Part shown: piece after piece, positions 18,752 to 29,891 of the stretch
Layout of the letters: every line of letters begins with the position of its first letter
How positions within the stretch are numbered: the first letter of the stretch is position 1
Program-made: the position numbers and the translations under genes
Origin: Chara braunii
Lineage: Eukaryota > Streptophyta > Charophyceae > Charales > Characeae
DNA length: 33,495 nucleotides
Direction: 5' to 3'
Assembly (NCBI GenBank): GCA_003427395.1
Contig: BFEA01000755.1
Coordinates: forward strand, 127,990 to 161,484
Notes under the pieces: model-generated
The model's input: only the letters and a program-made list of their open reading frames with translations
Databases searched by the model: none
Told to the model about the DNA's origin: nothing

Positions 18752-20240
18752 GTAAGAAGCTTTGCTCCATCGCCTTCTTCACGTCGACTTTTCTCTATGT
18801 CCCGTTGCGTGTAAACATGATCTTACTCTATGTGCATGTGGTTCTGTGTCTCTTGATTGTAATCGAGTTTCTTATGCGGCCTAACGGGAAAAGCAGTGCC
18901 CTTTGTGAAGTACGATGATGGTGCACAAGTACGATGTCACCATCGTCTGAAAATAGTGGGAAGGGTTGCTCACCCTCCGTGTGGAATGGGCAAGGCAAGC
19001 AGTCGCAAAAGACGAAAGGAAGCGATGGCGGAGATCTGACGTGTAACATGAGGGACGAAAGGAAGTATACCGGATTGAAGCGGATGTTCAGCGGTAAACC
19101 GGATGCGACGAAACGAAGCACTCAGCATTTGTTCAGAGCATGGTGGCCGTGGAGGTGGTATCGTCATGTATGCGAATGGAGGTGGAGAGATGGTGACGGA
19201 GAGGAGGCTGTGTGGGAGAGGGGAAGACCTGTTTTGGCGTGGACGGGCAAGACAAGGATCGGGAAGGAAGCTTGTATGAAAGGAAGGAGTCCAGGCGAGA
19301 GACAGGTGGGTGAGGAGAACGGGATTGTAATAAATACAAGTGGAAAAAGAAGCCTACTGAACAGGGAGCAGAGAGGTGGAGTCATGGTGAGGGGTTTAGA
19401 GCGAACCCGGCGTCGCTGTGCAGAGTCGAAGTGTCGAAATGGATGGGGAGGTGCTGTGAGAGCGAGGCTCTCGAAGTTAAGTGGCGGCGCCAGGGACAAA
19501 TGCTGTGCGTGGCGGTACCTTCGGCTAGTCTTCCGTAAGGATTCCATAGGGAACTGCGAGCTGAAATAATAGCGGGTGAGGTCACTGTCAAGAAGGGGCC
19601 GAACACTGCCTCTTGTCGCGCTGGACATCCCGACATACGTGGTTGGAGCCTATATTTACGTATCTTTACCGAGTGTTGTAGAGAAGTACAGATAAAGTGA
19701 TGAAAAATTTGTTCTACAGGTAACTACCGTGATCGTTCCTTACAGGAGTTTAAGTGCTTTATGAAGGAGTGATGATGTCCAATCTTTGCCAATGGGACGA
19801 GTTTGTTTTTTCAGTGTTCACTTGGCTGTGGGGCATGTTGATGGACGTAATTGCCCGCTTTTGAGCCTGGAGATTGTAGGGAGCACGTTTAGGTCTCTTT
19901 ACGCCATCGGCGTGGTCGGGGATTGTAGCATCTGCAACACGGGCTGGTCATGCGTATGGGACCTTGTTGCGTTCGCGCATGTTTCTCACGCAGGGTACGG
20001 TTTCTATTGGTCAGGTGCTGAACGAAATATGGAAGCGTAGGCATACGATTTCGTTTGCAGTATGCTTTCTCGTTATGTGTTTTAGGTTTCCAGTTTGTCC
20101 CAGCTTCTTGGATTGTGTTTATCATTCCCTATGACAGGATCCGAACGAAGAGAACACAACTCGTTCATTTACTAACATGGTGATTTCCACTGTTTTGATC
20201 CGACGTGATGATTGCGTAGAGTGAGGCATAACCAGACAAA

Positions 20241-20435
20241 ATGAGTTCCATGGAAGTCAAGCCGGCCGAGCCTGTTGCCGTTGTCCCGGAGTCGGTCCTC
20301 AAGAAGAGGAATCGAGATGAAGCCTGGGCTAAAGCTCGGGCTGACGAGCTGCGCGCGAAAAGGACCAAGTACAAGAAGAACAGAGTAGTCATCTTCAAGC
20401 GGGCGGAGCAGTACATCAAGGAGTACCGTGCCCAG
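20241..20435 (+). CDS. RPL7: RPL7 coding exon 1
   Basis: 65 codons ending KEYRAQ, donor CCCAG|GTGCGA, phase 0. Encodes the Lys/Arg/Glu-rich eukaryotic N-terminal extension. Confidence 0.95.
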
Positions 20436-23400
20436 GTGCGAGAACCTTCCCTCCCTCCCTCCCTGAACCGTAACCTAATCTTTCACGGTTATTTGCAGCG
20501 TTGTCTTGTGTATGTTGTAGATGTGCTCCGCGAAATCTCGTGTGGACCCTCCCCAAGAGGAGTCTTCTGTCTCGGTCAAGTGTTTTCGTCATCAGTAGGC
20601 ACGCCTTAGAGTGTGGGGGAGGAGTGCGGAAGTAAGGACTAGAAAATGAAGGCAGGTTTGCTGAGTAAGGGGACGGCGAGTCGCAGGGCTCCCCTCGCCG
20701 CGATGAACGGACCCGTGCGTGAGCTGGAAGAATCAATGGTAGAGGATCTGAGAGAGGGAGATCACTGCAGTAGTCGGAGGGAGTGTGCAGAGAAGGGATG
20801 CTGAAACGGGGTAGGCGGGACGGTCGGGAAGTAAGGCACTGAGAGAATTTATTTGAGGGTGTACATTGGAGGGAGGGGTGTACATTGGAGGGAGGGAGGG
20901 GTGCTTCGACCGCGAGAGGAGGAAAGGAGACGACTGGCGTCCATAAAACTGGTGGGATAGCTTTCTTGTACACTGACGTGTCTTGAAAACTGGTTGTTTG
21001 AGTAGCTGTACTCTGGGACCAGGTGTAGAAATCCGATCGTCTTCACGGCTGAATTATGATACTGGCACGTACACAGCGCAGAAGGGTTGTGAGGGTAGCA
21101 TCCAGAGAGATGCACCCGGCGGCAATGCCAGGAGCGAAAAGTGCCGAAGTTTGTGTGCGAGCCATCTGATAGGGAAAGTATTTTCACGCGCCTCCCTAAA
21201 TCACTCGTTAACGTTGGAAGGTAATGTGGGTATGAAGCAGTTGACAGCAACAGGCTTGTCATTGCGTTGGGAAAGGCGGGTTGACTTTCTTGTGTCGATG
21301 GTGGTGGGTAGTGGAGCGTCAGGACGGCCGTTGGTTGGCTTGGGGTTTTTTACGTTATCCCAAATAAATCAGATATGGAGGGCATCGTGAGTAACACGTT
21401 GAATGCAACATTAAAAACTTCAGATATGGAGGGCATCGTGAGTAACACGTTGAATGCAACATTAAAAACTAAGTGTCTGTGTCATTATCTTCCCGGTAAG
21501 GTGCTGACGAGGGATGCTTGTGAAATTGTCTTCTCTCGAAAACTTCAGGAAGCCGATCTTGTCCGTCTGAAGCGGTTGGCGAAGCTCAAGGGTGGGTTCT
21601 ATGTTGAGGCGGAACCAAAGGTCATGTTCATCATCAGAATCAGAGGGTGAGTGGATCTTCATCTTCTCTCTGTGCATTTTTGCCTGTCCAGTGTGCTTGG
21701 TGGACTATTTCTGTTTTTGTGGTTCGAAGCTGTGCAGATGAAAGTGTTTCTATGCGTTGTTATTGTTTTCACAGTTGGTTAGTGATCTTTGCGATTGAAA
21801 TCCTATTTTCGACGTCGGCTAGGTTTCTCTAAGTCTGTCGAGCTGAGAGGCCATAGTACTGTGATATCAGCAGTCGAAGCGGCTAGAGGGTTTGCCGGTT
21901 TAGGGTTTTCCCGTTTTGTGTTTGTGGAGGTAATACAATTCAGTTATGGAGTTCATTAGGCCTCCATTGGAGAGTCAGAGCTGTGAGAGCGAATTTTGAG
22001 TCATAATTCGACCTCGAAGAACACGCGGCAAGAGGTTTACCTCCGTACCGGACTGTTTGATACAGTGATTACCAGTAGATGAGACTGAGTTAAGATCAAC
22101 TCTATAGTCGATATGTCCTGTGACTAATGCCTTGTCAATGCCCTTTGACAGTGAGTTAAGGTTGCCGTTCACTGATCAACATTATACGCCTGGATATGGT
22201 AATGGAAAGTATTCTGAACATCTGCTTGTAATGGTGGCGCATCGTATTGGTATCGCATCGACTTGTTGTTACTGGAGTTATGATGTAATTGCTTGATTCA
22301 CGGGTATTAACGTTGTGCTGTTCTGAACCGATCTCCTGTTGTTCTTCCTGGGAAAGGGTTTCATGGGCCTGGTGGATGTACTCCCGCCTGTCAAATTCAC
22401 CGAACGCAAGTGTCATTACGATGATACGAAACATGCGTCGTCACTCGTACAAATTTTGAATCCGGCCTCAGTGATGACGCGCTGTACATCCTACGATAGC
22501 GCAACTGGTAGAATCATAAGGTGTTGTATTCAGCGGGTGTGTCGTCGAAGTGTCATTGTTGCCGAACGGGAGATTTGGGGGCTTGTTACGTTCATGTGAA
22601 GGATTAAAAGAGAAAATTAATGTGAAGGATTAAAAAAAGAAAATTAAAGTACGGACGAGAAAGAGTGGATCGAAGCCAACTACCGTCTTCCCCCGAACAT
22701 AACGCACCCTAAAAATGAAGGTATACAAGCTATATTTCCGGCCATGTACAGCCAAAATAATGGTGCGTTGTGTTCGGAGGAAGACGGTAGCCGTCGGGCG
22801 GTGGACGAGGAAGAGAACGAGTGTGGTCAGGTGGCGGGAAAAAGACTAACCCCATCCCATTTTCTGGGGGACGCGCGGATGAGAGAACATACAGGAATGA
22901 AATCTGCCGCTTTGTTTCGTTGTCGCGGCGGCGTTGACTCGTTTCGGTGAGATGCATTCTTAGGTCAGCTAGATAGGGCAGTAACTTTTTCGAGTCTGAG
23001 GTTGCAGGTTCAAATCCTGTAGGATGCTAAATTCATCCGGACGATGGGAGTGGCGATGGACTGGCAATATGTGGGGAGTGCAATTATACTGAGAAAGTTA
23101 GGGTTGGCCTTGGTGCGAAATCGGTCTTCCCAGTGCGTGAAATTTCAGGGGTATGGTCGTTGGGGCACTGCTGTTTGGGCAGTTGAAGATGCCAAAATGA
23201 CAGAGTGGCGGATATTGATATTGGTTTCGTTGCGTGTCCTTGGTGATTGTAGTATCAATGATTTGCACCCCAAGACGAAGAAGATTTTGCAGCTTCTCAG
23301 GTTGAGGCAGGTGAGTAATTGCAGAAAATTTTCACCGTCCAGTGGAAATGTGTTTGGCTGTCTGGTGCATGTGGAAATTCCCGAGCTGTACTATTCCTGG

Positions 23401-25989
23401 TGTATCTAGTATTTGTTTGATTCAATCCCTTGCTTGCTTAGTGTTGAAGTCGAATAACTGGCTCGCCTCCCTTTCACTCGCATAACTACGTCACCGTGTG
23501 TACGTCAGTAATTTAGTCTTACATTTTCATAGCTGCATCTGTTGATGATATTTTTAAAGTACCGTGTCTGCCCCTCTTCGCTAGCATGCGATTTGAACAT
23601 TTATCCTCGGAAATTTGAGGGGTGGGTGGTTTGATCGCCGCGGGAGTATGAATAATGTTAGTGTGTTGTGAATTGCCGGTAGACCTTAGCTCGCCTCTTC
23701 TTTTGGCTGTCGTGCTCTTTAGATTGTTTGCGAGGAGTGTTGCTCTTGGCTGATGTCCTCTAATAGGTCGTTACGTCTTAGCTGTCCATATTTCGTTTTC
23801 TATATTGGAACTAGTTTGACGGACAACAAGTAGATCGTTTATGGCAGCCTTATTGGAGTGGCGTAAACTGGGTGGATGGGTGGCGTTGAACCTGGCTGAT
23901 TAATCTCCGGGACTTCTGAAAGTTCAGGCACTGCTGTACTTGCTTTCTTGGGAGGCTTTCATTCCCTTTGTGATTTTTATCTTCGAATTGTTCCCGTGTA
24001 CCTGGTGCACTCCTTTTCGGCGTGAATCGAGTGGATTAGGTGGTGGGGTGGCGTGAGTCTGGCTGATGTACTGATGAATGGTTTGTGTCTCGAAATCGCT
24101 GCTCATCCCCGGTGCTCTTTTTCTTTTGCAGATCTTCAACGGTGTGTTCTTGAAAGTGAACAAGGCCACCATCAACATGATCCGTAGAGTTGAGCCGTAC
24201 ATCACCTATGGGTACCCCAGCCTCAAGAGTGTCAAGGAGCTTATCTACAAGCGTGGGTACGGGAAGGTCAACAAGATGAGGATCCCTTTGACGGACAACG
24301 CCATCATCGAGAAGGTATATGAAAGCCTTACTTTAAACCACCGGTTGCTTTTCCTTTGGAGTTGCCCTTGTTGGGGGCGTGATGCGCGTTTGGTTTAATT
24401 CGATATCAGCTTCATAGAGCTGTACGGCGCCGAAGAGGAAGGCATTGTTTTTTCCTCGAAAATTCGATTGTACGAATTCCGTGCTAAAAGGGTAGGGACA
24501 CAGCCAGTGCATCTTTGCATGAATGGGCATGTACCGTAGAATCTGATAGTGGAGGACATTGTCGATGAGACAATGAAAATGTTGTAATGTTATCCACTTA
24601 CGAGATGATGATGCTGTCAGTGTCATAATGTTATCTACTTACTTAGTTACTTAGCTAGTGCGCGCGAAAGTAACTGTTAAATCATCAGTACTAACCCCGA
24701 GGCACATCAGAACGGGCCTGCAAACGCCCTGCGCCCCATCCGGGCCCTAAATAACAGACGCCGTTCAAAACATCAGTATGCCCGAGACTCCGAACCAGCG
24801 CCGCTCTGCTTTGGTTGGCGCCGCCGGCCACAAAAAGAGGGAAACCAGGGCTACCGGTAGTCTCCTTTTGGCTGGTGCCGCTGTTCTTTTTGCTCCCCGT
24901 CATATGATATTCTTTGGCTGTGAAATGTTCTGTTTGTATTATGTTCTGTAGTGGATAATCAACTTTTTCGGTTAATTGTTTTACCCGCATCACCCGCATC
25001 ACCCGCATATGGGGTATGATTCCGGAAAAACGTTTTTAGTTGTTATGGATGTAAATAGCAGAAGAGTAAGTGATCTGTGGTTCTTCTGATGGTCTTGTCT
25101 ACGGGGGGAGAGTGGTGGGTTAGGGGGAGAGGGGGCGGGTGGATGACTAAGTTGTCTGCTTGGCGATTGTGATGATCCTGTCTTCCGGGTAAGAGGGTAG
25201 AATTTGGGGATAAAGGGCATATACGAGTTAATCGGGTATTGCTCCCAGTCCTTATTCGACGAGCATAGTAGGGAGCTAGAGGGATTCTCGATTTCGCTAA
25301 TGAGATACGACGCCGTCTTTGCTTTACCGCTCTCTCAAAGTTTTTGCTCGAGGTCTTGAAGGCTATCCTTCCATAACTCAGATCTGTTGTGTATGATTTA
25401 TCTAGGCAACCAGCGGGCCGTCCGAGTGACGTTGTTTACCCGGGGAGCCGGGCCGTGCAAGGACCAAAAAGCTTCCATCAAAAATAGAAAAACAAACGAA
25501 ATCCGGAAAATCTGAAAAATATTATGGTATTCAGAAAAATGAACTGAACAACTTTTGCCTCAGGGTCACATCGTATTCTCTTCCGTCCTTCCAACATTTT
25601 TTTTGCTGACCCTTGTGTAAGTGGTCCCTGTCCGCTATGCCAGCCTAGTTTCATACGTGTTTGAGTTCGGTGCGCGAGACATTTTCTGAGGGATAATTCT
25701 TTCATGTTCGTGCAACTTCTGTAAATCTGACGGGTTGTGGTCTAAATGATGACGTCTGTTGTTCGTCTCCCAGGAGCTCGGCAAATTCGGCATTATCTGT
25801 ATGGAGGACCTGATTCACGAGATCTACACTGCTGGTCCCCACTTCAAGGAGGCGAACAATTTCCTCTGGCCGTTCAAGCTCAACTGTCCTCTCGGAGGAT
25901 TGAAGAAGAAGAGATTGCATTATATTGAGGGTGGTGATGCGGGTGACAGGGAGACGAAGATCAATGCGCTCATCCAGAGAATGAATTAG
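20241..25989 (+). CDS. RPL7: 60S ribosomal protein L7 (uL30), five coding exons
   Basis: Join 20241-20435, 21549-21646, 23253-23310, 24132-24314, 25774-25989: 750 nt, 249 aa plus TAG stop, the usual family length (about 240-250). The protein is a component of the large cytosolic ribosomal subunit that binds 28S/5S-region rRNA. It starts with the basic N-terminal extension ([20 protein letters not shown]), continues with the uL30 core ([69 protein letters not shown]) and ends with the conserved [34 protein letters not shown] and RRMN-like tail (QRMN). All introns are GT-AG, with phases 0, 2, 0, 0. The reading is close to plant L7. The ATG at 20241 has A at -3; a second ATG at 20250 is in frame. 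Introns are long (1113, 1606, 821, 1459 nt) and contain repeats. Confidence 0.97.
21370..21470. repeat. 51-bp tandem duplication in RPL7 intron 1
   Basis: CAGATATGGAGGGCATCGTG and the following 31 bases (to AACATTAAAAACT) are repeated at a 51-bp period with no visible difference, ending 78 bp before exon 2. A donor-like CGTGAGT lies in each copy. Confidence 0.95.
21549..21646 (+). CDS. RPL7: RPL7 coding exon 2
   Basis: Acceptor CTTCAG|GAAG, donor AGAGG|GTGAGT, 98 nt. Encodes [20 protein letters not shown] through IRIRG; the last Gly codon is split (GG + T). Confidence 0.95.
22595..22648. repeat. ~24-bp tandem duplication in RPL7 intron 2
   Basis: ATGTGAAGGATTAAAA followed by a GAAAATTA block, twice in a row; the second copy has extra A residues. 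Confidence 0.85.
22680..22790. mobile_element. 111-bp hairpin MITE, copy 1 (RPL7 intron 2)
   Basis: Starts CTACCGTCTTCCCCCGAACA and ends with the near-perfect reverse complement TTCGGAGGAAGACGGTAG. The arms pair over about 30 bp. A second element of the same length and termini lies at 30593-30703. Non-coding. Confidence 0.85.
22954..23027 (+). tRNA. tRNA-like sequence (pseudogene or SINE head) in RPL7 intron 2
   Basis: 74 nt with a 7-bp acceptor stem (GCATTCT/AGGATGC), a T arm GCAGG-TTCAAAT-CCTGT containing a good B box (GGTTCAAATCC), and an A-box-like TAGGTCAGCTAGATAGG. If the variable loop is five bases the anticodon would be TTC in loop TTTTCGA, but the anticodon stem (TAACT/GTCTG) and the D stem pair poorly. 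No T-run terminator follows. Best read as a decayed tRNA or tRNA-derived element; a working tRNA is unlikely. Confidence 0.5.
23253..23310 (+). CDS. RPL7: RPL7 coding exon 3
   Basis: 58-nt exon, acceptor TTGTAG|TATCAATG, donor AGGCAG|GTGAGT. Completes the split Gly and encodes [19 protein letters not shown], the most conserved core of the protein. Confidence 0.95.
24132..24314 (+). CDS. RPL7: RPL7 coding exon 4
   Basis: Acceptor TTTTGCAG|ATCTTC, donor GAGAAG|GTATAT, 61 codons, phase 0 at both ends. Encodes [15 protein letters not shown] through the DNAIIEK segment. Confidence 0.95.
24984..25010. repeat. 9-bp minisatellite ACCCGCATC, three copies
   Basis: Three head-to-tail copies in RPL7 intron 4, the last ending ATATG. 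Confidence 0.85.
25405..25585 (+). mobile_element. GC-ended MITE copy D, 3'-truncated (RPL7 intron 4)
   Basis: Starts GGCAACCAGCGGGCCGTCCG after a TA, then GCCGGGCCGTGCAAGGACC, an A-rich stretch, and the family core CAGAAAAATGAACTGAACAA followed by TTGCCTCAGGGTCACATCG. Homology fades about 190 bp before exon 5 and no right terminus is present. Confidence 0.75.
25774..25989 (+). CDS. RPL7: RPL7 coding exon 5
   Basis: Acceptor TCTCCCAG|GAGCTC; 71 codons plus TAG. Encodes [20 protein letters not shown] to INALIQRMN. Confidence 0.95.
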   Translation, partial: ELGKFGIICMEDLIHEIYTAGPHFKEANNFLWPFKLNCPLGGLKKKRLHYIEGGDAGDRETKINALIQRMN

Positions 25990-28117
25990 GTTTTCTGTTC
26001 CTTGGATCTTTAGGTTTTAAGTGGTGTCGATATGGAGATCACGGTCGGCTGAAAGATGTGACGCCGTAGGATGGTAATGAGGTATGCGTCCGCGTGTTGA
26101 TGTCGGTCTGCTACGCCGATCAGATGGGAACATGCATAGAGGCGAGAAGAGAGCTTAGCACGGATTTGTCCGCAAGAAGAAATGCAGCAGACGCGATTAT
26201 GTCTGAGCAGAGTGTGTCCGAAAACCCCTGGTTTAAGAGCTGTGGTGCAGGGGGCGATGTTCATGAAAGGAGATGTTGGGCTGTAGGGTTATGGTCCACA
26301 TATCTGAGTGTCGCAGGCTGTACGTGGATTTTCGGCTATTGGATTTTTTCGATGAATGTGAACAATTTCGCTGAGCGGGTCCGGAACGGTCCGCCGATCT
26401 TGTAGATGACGGCTGTGGATGAGTTCTCTAGTTCATGTGTGCGTTTTCGAGATGACGGATGTGTCCCTGCTTTTGATCGACTGTGTGCTCCTTAATCGAT
26501 TCCTTAATCGACAATGGAAGGAGTTGTGGAGTGATGGACAACGCTGTGGTTTGCAATGGGCGCTCTGTTTTGTTTTATGTGATGAACACACATGCTTCGT
26601 GCTTCCTGAATTGTCGCTAATCCGATGTATTGCTTTCGTCCTGGATGTGATCCGTCTTCCTTTTCGAAAAATCGAGGTGTGGTGTCGGTCAATTGATGTT
26701 TTAACTGTTTGTGTAAGTGTACGTAGTCAAATGAAGTTGGTATGTTTGCATTTGTTGTTGTGCGTGTTTGCGACGGTGTGAGACTGCTCCGATTACACGA
26801 GACATGGAGCAGGGAATCCAATGTTAATCAAGGGTTGTTGTCTGCCTATAACCCGCCTCCGCCTCTGGAAAAGGAAAATTTAACTCTACTCAATCCGCCT
26901 GGGCCCTGGAAAAAGAAAGTGTAGTTTGGCTACCCAGTGTATTCAAAAGGCAGCAATCTTTATAGACCTTACCTTGGCAGCGTATGGGCCTTGTAACTCT
27001 GATCTGGACAATCCATATGTTATTTTGGCATGTCAAGAAGACTCGTGCGAGTGTGTCGAGAAAATCACACTCGCAGGTGGCTGACGATAGTCGCCCAGGC
27101 CTGTCTGGAAGACTAAAACAATACAGGTGTAACGGAACGGCATGCGCTTGGTGTATATTTATTGGTCACGTTTTCTCGACATTTCGGGACTGGTTAACTG
27201 TTATCCACCTCAATCTCGGGGTGTAGAGTTCCGGCTCGAAAACCCAAGTCGTGGCCTAAGATCCGTGCTCTGACGGATGTGAGTTGGATGTCGAGACGTG
27301 ACCCTTCCACCCAGATACCCGCAATGAGATATCGTTGAGAGAGCTGTGGGGCAGACTGGGCATAGGTCAGTATATCGGATAATCAGCTCGGAGTCACAGG
27401 CTGTTCTGCACCATGCCAGATCCATGTGCTATTGGGATGAGAACGAATACTCCTTAGAGATGATAACGGCCCTTCCTGATGCATCACCATCGGCTTTTGT
27501 TTTCATATCCTGACGCGGTCAACTCGTTTCAAATAAGATAACGATGGCGGAGGTTTACTTGCGTCGAGCAATTTACCCGAATCGCCCTCGAGCAAATCAC
27601 TTAAATCTTCAATTCTTTCACAGAATTAAACACTTGGGCAAACATAATAAGAAAAGAAGCTAGGTGGCCGTTTCAAGCAGCAGATTTGTACAGTCAATTC
27701 ATTTTCTAAGGGAAAGTCGATTACAGTGTAAATCAAATCTTGGAACGCAATGAAAGAATAGGCGGATTTATGTGCATCAAGGCGTCGTGGTTGGGAAAAG
27801 GAGGCTATCAGACAATGAGAAGTTGAATTAGGAAATCGTGTGCCACACGCCGTCACCGGGAAAACGACTGTTTTTTGGTTAAGTGGGACCCTCGAGCAGT
27901 CGTCGGGGCACAGTCATGCAGTACACAGTGAGATAGAGGAGTCGTTGGCTGCCTACGCCGTGTGGGTCGTTGATATCAAGGGATAAGAGTATCAGAAGAA
28001 GCAATGACTGAAAGGTCGCGCATTGGTGGGAGGGTGGTGGCGGATGGGGGGGTTTAACTCTGTAAACATAGAGAGAGGCGACTAGTAGATTGCCTCCTCA
28101 CTGCTGGTAGATTGTAC
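25990..28117. other. RPL7 3' flank and intergenic DNA
   Basis: Contains the L7 3' UTR of unknown length; no canonical AATAAA is evident close to the stop. Open stretches of 60-120 codons occur on both strands but none shows a known motif. A weak direct repeat (CCGCCTCTGGAAAAGGAAA and CCTGGGCCCTGGAAAAAGAA) lies at 26858-26920. Confidence 0.5.
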
Positions 28118-28118
28118 G

Positions 28119-28182
28119 ATTATCCGGAAATGTGTTAATGGTGCACTACTGAACATTATCCGGAAATGTGTTAATGGTGCAC
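28119..28182. repeat. 36-bp-period duplication
   Basis: ATTATCCGGAAATGTGTTAA plus TGGTGCAC occurs at 28119-28146 and again at 28155-28182. Confidence 0.9.
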
Positions 28183-28189
28183 CTCAGGT

Positions 28190-29140
28190 CAGTGGTAGTA
28201 CTGACTCTCTCTCTTTTTCACTGCTTCCACAGTGCAGTTAAGTGTATCCCAGCACCTTGGTCAATCCTATTCTGAGAGGGCGATGAAATATGGTCTAATT
28301 ATCTTCATTGCAACATGATCGACCTCCTCCGTTTATGATAATTTTAATTAAATGAAGTAGTACATATAATGAGACAAAACCATCTCGCAGTCATCGCAGC
28401 CTCTCCCTGTTTCTCACATATTGCCACAATAAAGGCAGCTCGTGAATGCTAACGCAAACTAAACAAACGATAATGCGAACCATAGAAGTCGAACTGGACT
28501 GTTTGATCGAGTTATTTGGACTGTTTGATATGGTTTGGACGGGACCGGTCAGTCTACCATGGCGGAGGTTTGCCCTTATTCTGTCGTTGTCGTTAGTTTA
28601 CTTTTGCTTTGATGACTGTTGACGTAGTTGTGGAAGATGCTATAAGCTGCCACGGCAGGCAGTGGAAGATGGAGTCAAAATAAAGAGTCTTTCGAGGGAG
28701 AAATCTCCAAACTGCTTTCCAATGCAGTGAGACGTGGTCCCACCCCCCCATAAAACAGACTCCCAAACAAAGAATGATGGGGTTAGGCGGAGCGTACCAA
28801 GAAAGAAAAACTACAACCACAACAGCTCCCGAGTCTAAGGAGGTTGACAATCCATGGTTGCAACCTACCCGATACTATATCATATTTGTGTTTAACTATT
28901 AAAGAAAAATTCCCAAACTGGATCTAAAACCCCCAAAAGGAAGTCTGCTCTTAAAATAGAGGGGTCATAATCAGAGAGTCATTCACTTGCTACGATCGAA
29001 GAAATGTGGACTCGCTCATGTGGGACGCTGGGTCCGGTTTCGAGCAATGTGCTCCACCCGACCAACTGATGGGAGCATCTGGGCATGGGCCTGCTAGATG
29101 GAGCTGCTCGTATCACTCCCTCTAGCATGCCCCATCCGGA
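28190..29140. other. intergenic, nothing recognised
   Basis: No supported gene or RNA. Confidence 0.55.
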
Positions 29141-29142
29141 TC

Positions 29143-29190
29143 ACCCCCCNCCCCCCCCCCCCCCCCCCTCCACACACACACACACACACA
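29143..29190. repeat. poly-C with one N, then (CA)n
   Basis: C run interrupted by N at 29150, followed by a CA dinucleotide repeat. Length uncertain in the assembly. Confidence 0.9.
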
Positions 29191-29259
29191 ACTTATGTGG
29201 AGGGCATACGCATAGCTTGATTGCACTCTGTTAGTAGGGTGGCCAAAGATTGTCAATTC

Positions 29260-29401
29260 TTGGTGGCAAAGTATTTCTTTTTTTTTTTTTTTAATATCGT
29301 GTGGTCCGATGGACCACGGATCAGATATTTAACTGATCAGAACAGATACTACACTTGATCTTAGCCAAAAGGCCGAGAAAGGTATATTTGGTGGCAAAGT
29401 A
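29260..29401. repeat. target-site duplication pair around the U2 retrocopy
   Basis: TTGGTGGCAAAGTA at 29260-29273 and 29388-29401, directly bounding the A-tail and the U2 5' end (two bases spare). Confidence 0.9.
29278..29385 (-). pseudogene. U2 snRNA retropseudogene, truncated before the Sm site
   Basis: The minus strand from 29385 reads ATACCTTTCTCGGCCTTTTG, then GCTAAGATCAAGTGTAGTAT (stem I and the GTAGTA branch-point-recognition sequence), the stem IIa/IIb sequences and CACACGATATTAA, closely matching the first ~94 nt of U2. At 29292 it passes straight into an A-run on the minus strand. The Sm site and the 3' stem-loops III/IV are missing. Both sides are flanked by TTGGTGGCAAAGTA (29260-29273 and 29388-29401), a 14-bp target-site duplication. 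This is the mark of LINE-style retrotransposition of a 3'-truncated, A-tailed U2 RNA. Confidence 0.92.
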
Positions 29402-29503
29402 ATGTCTCGGTGCGATATGCTTGAGGAAGAATGCCACAAGATGTGTTACCAAATTTTATTAAGTTATTTATGTATTTTATTATTATTATTATTATTACTA
29501 CTA

Positions 29504-29752
29504 GGCTACCAGCTGGGCCGCCCGGATCCCGGGTGGCTATCCCGTGCAAGGGAAGGTCCAAAGAAAAAAAAATAAATCCAAAAAATCCACAAAAAACTAT
29601 GCTATGCAGAAAAATAAACTGAACCACTATTGCCTCAGGGTCACATCGAAATTCTTCACCAAATTCAAAATACGAAATAAAATTTAAAAATATTTTTTCT
29701 TATTTTTATTTTATTTTTATGTTTTTGGCCCGGCCGGGCCACTCTGGTATCC
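29504..29752 (+). mobile_element. GC-ended MITE copy E (full length, 249 bp)
   Basis: Bounded by GGCTACCAGCTGGGCCGCCC and GGGCCACTCTGGTATCC with TA on both sides (29502-29503 and 29753-29754), inserted in an ATT microsatellite that continues on either side. The interior holds the family core (ATGCAGAAAAATAAACTGAA, then CAGGGTCACATCGAAATTCT). Confidence 0.88.
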
Positions 29753-29779
29753 TATTATTATTATTATTATTTTTTTTTT

Positions 29780-29890
29780 AAACAAGTGCTCCAGTGTATT
29801 CGTAGGGGGCAGCACTGATCTCTGTTTTTATTTTTTTTAAACAAGTGCTCCAGTCTATTCGTGGGGGCAGCACTGATCTCTGACCGGAGA
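29780..29890. repeat. 59-bp-period tandem duplication
   Basis: AAACAAGTGCTCCAGT(G/C)TATTCG then GGGGGCAGCACTGATCTCTG occurs twice (from 29780 and 29839), separated by poly-T/A. Confidence 0.9.
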
Positions 29891-29891
29891 T

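Noticed and set aside
18934-19569. 211-codon open frame on the + strand
   Set aside because: Rich in Arg/Trp/Gly with no domain, overlaps several open frames on the opposite strand, and lies in a probable 5'-UTR intron of RPL7. GC-rich DNA explains the lack of stops.
29278-29385. Functional U2 snRNA gene
   Set aside because: Lacks the Sm site and the 3' stem-loops, and is bounded by poly-A and target-site duplications.
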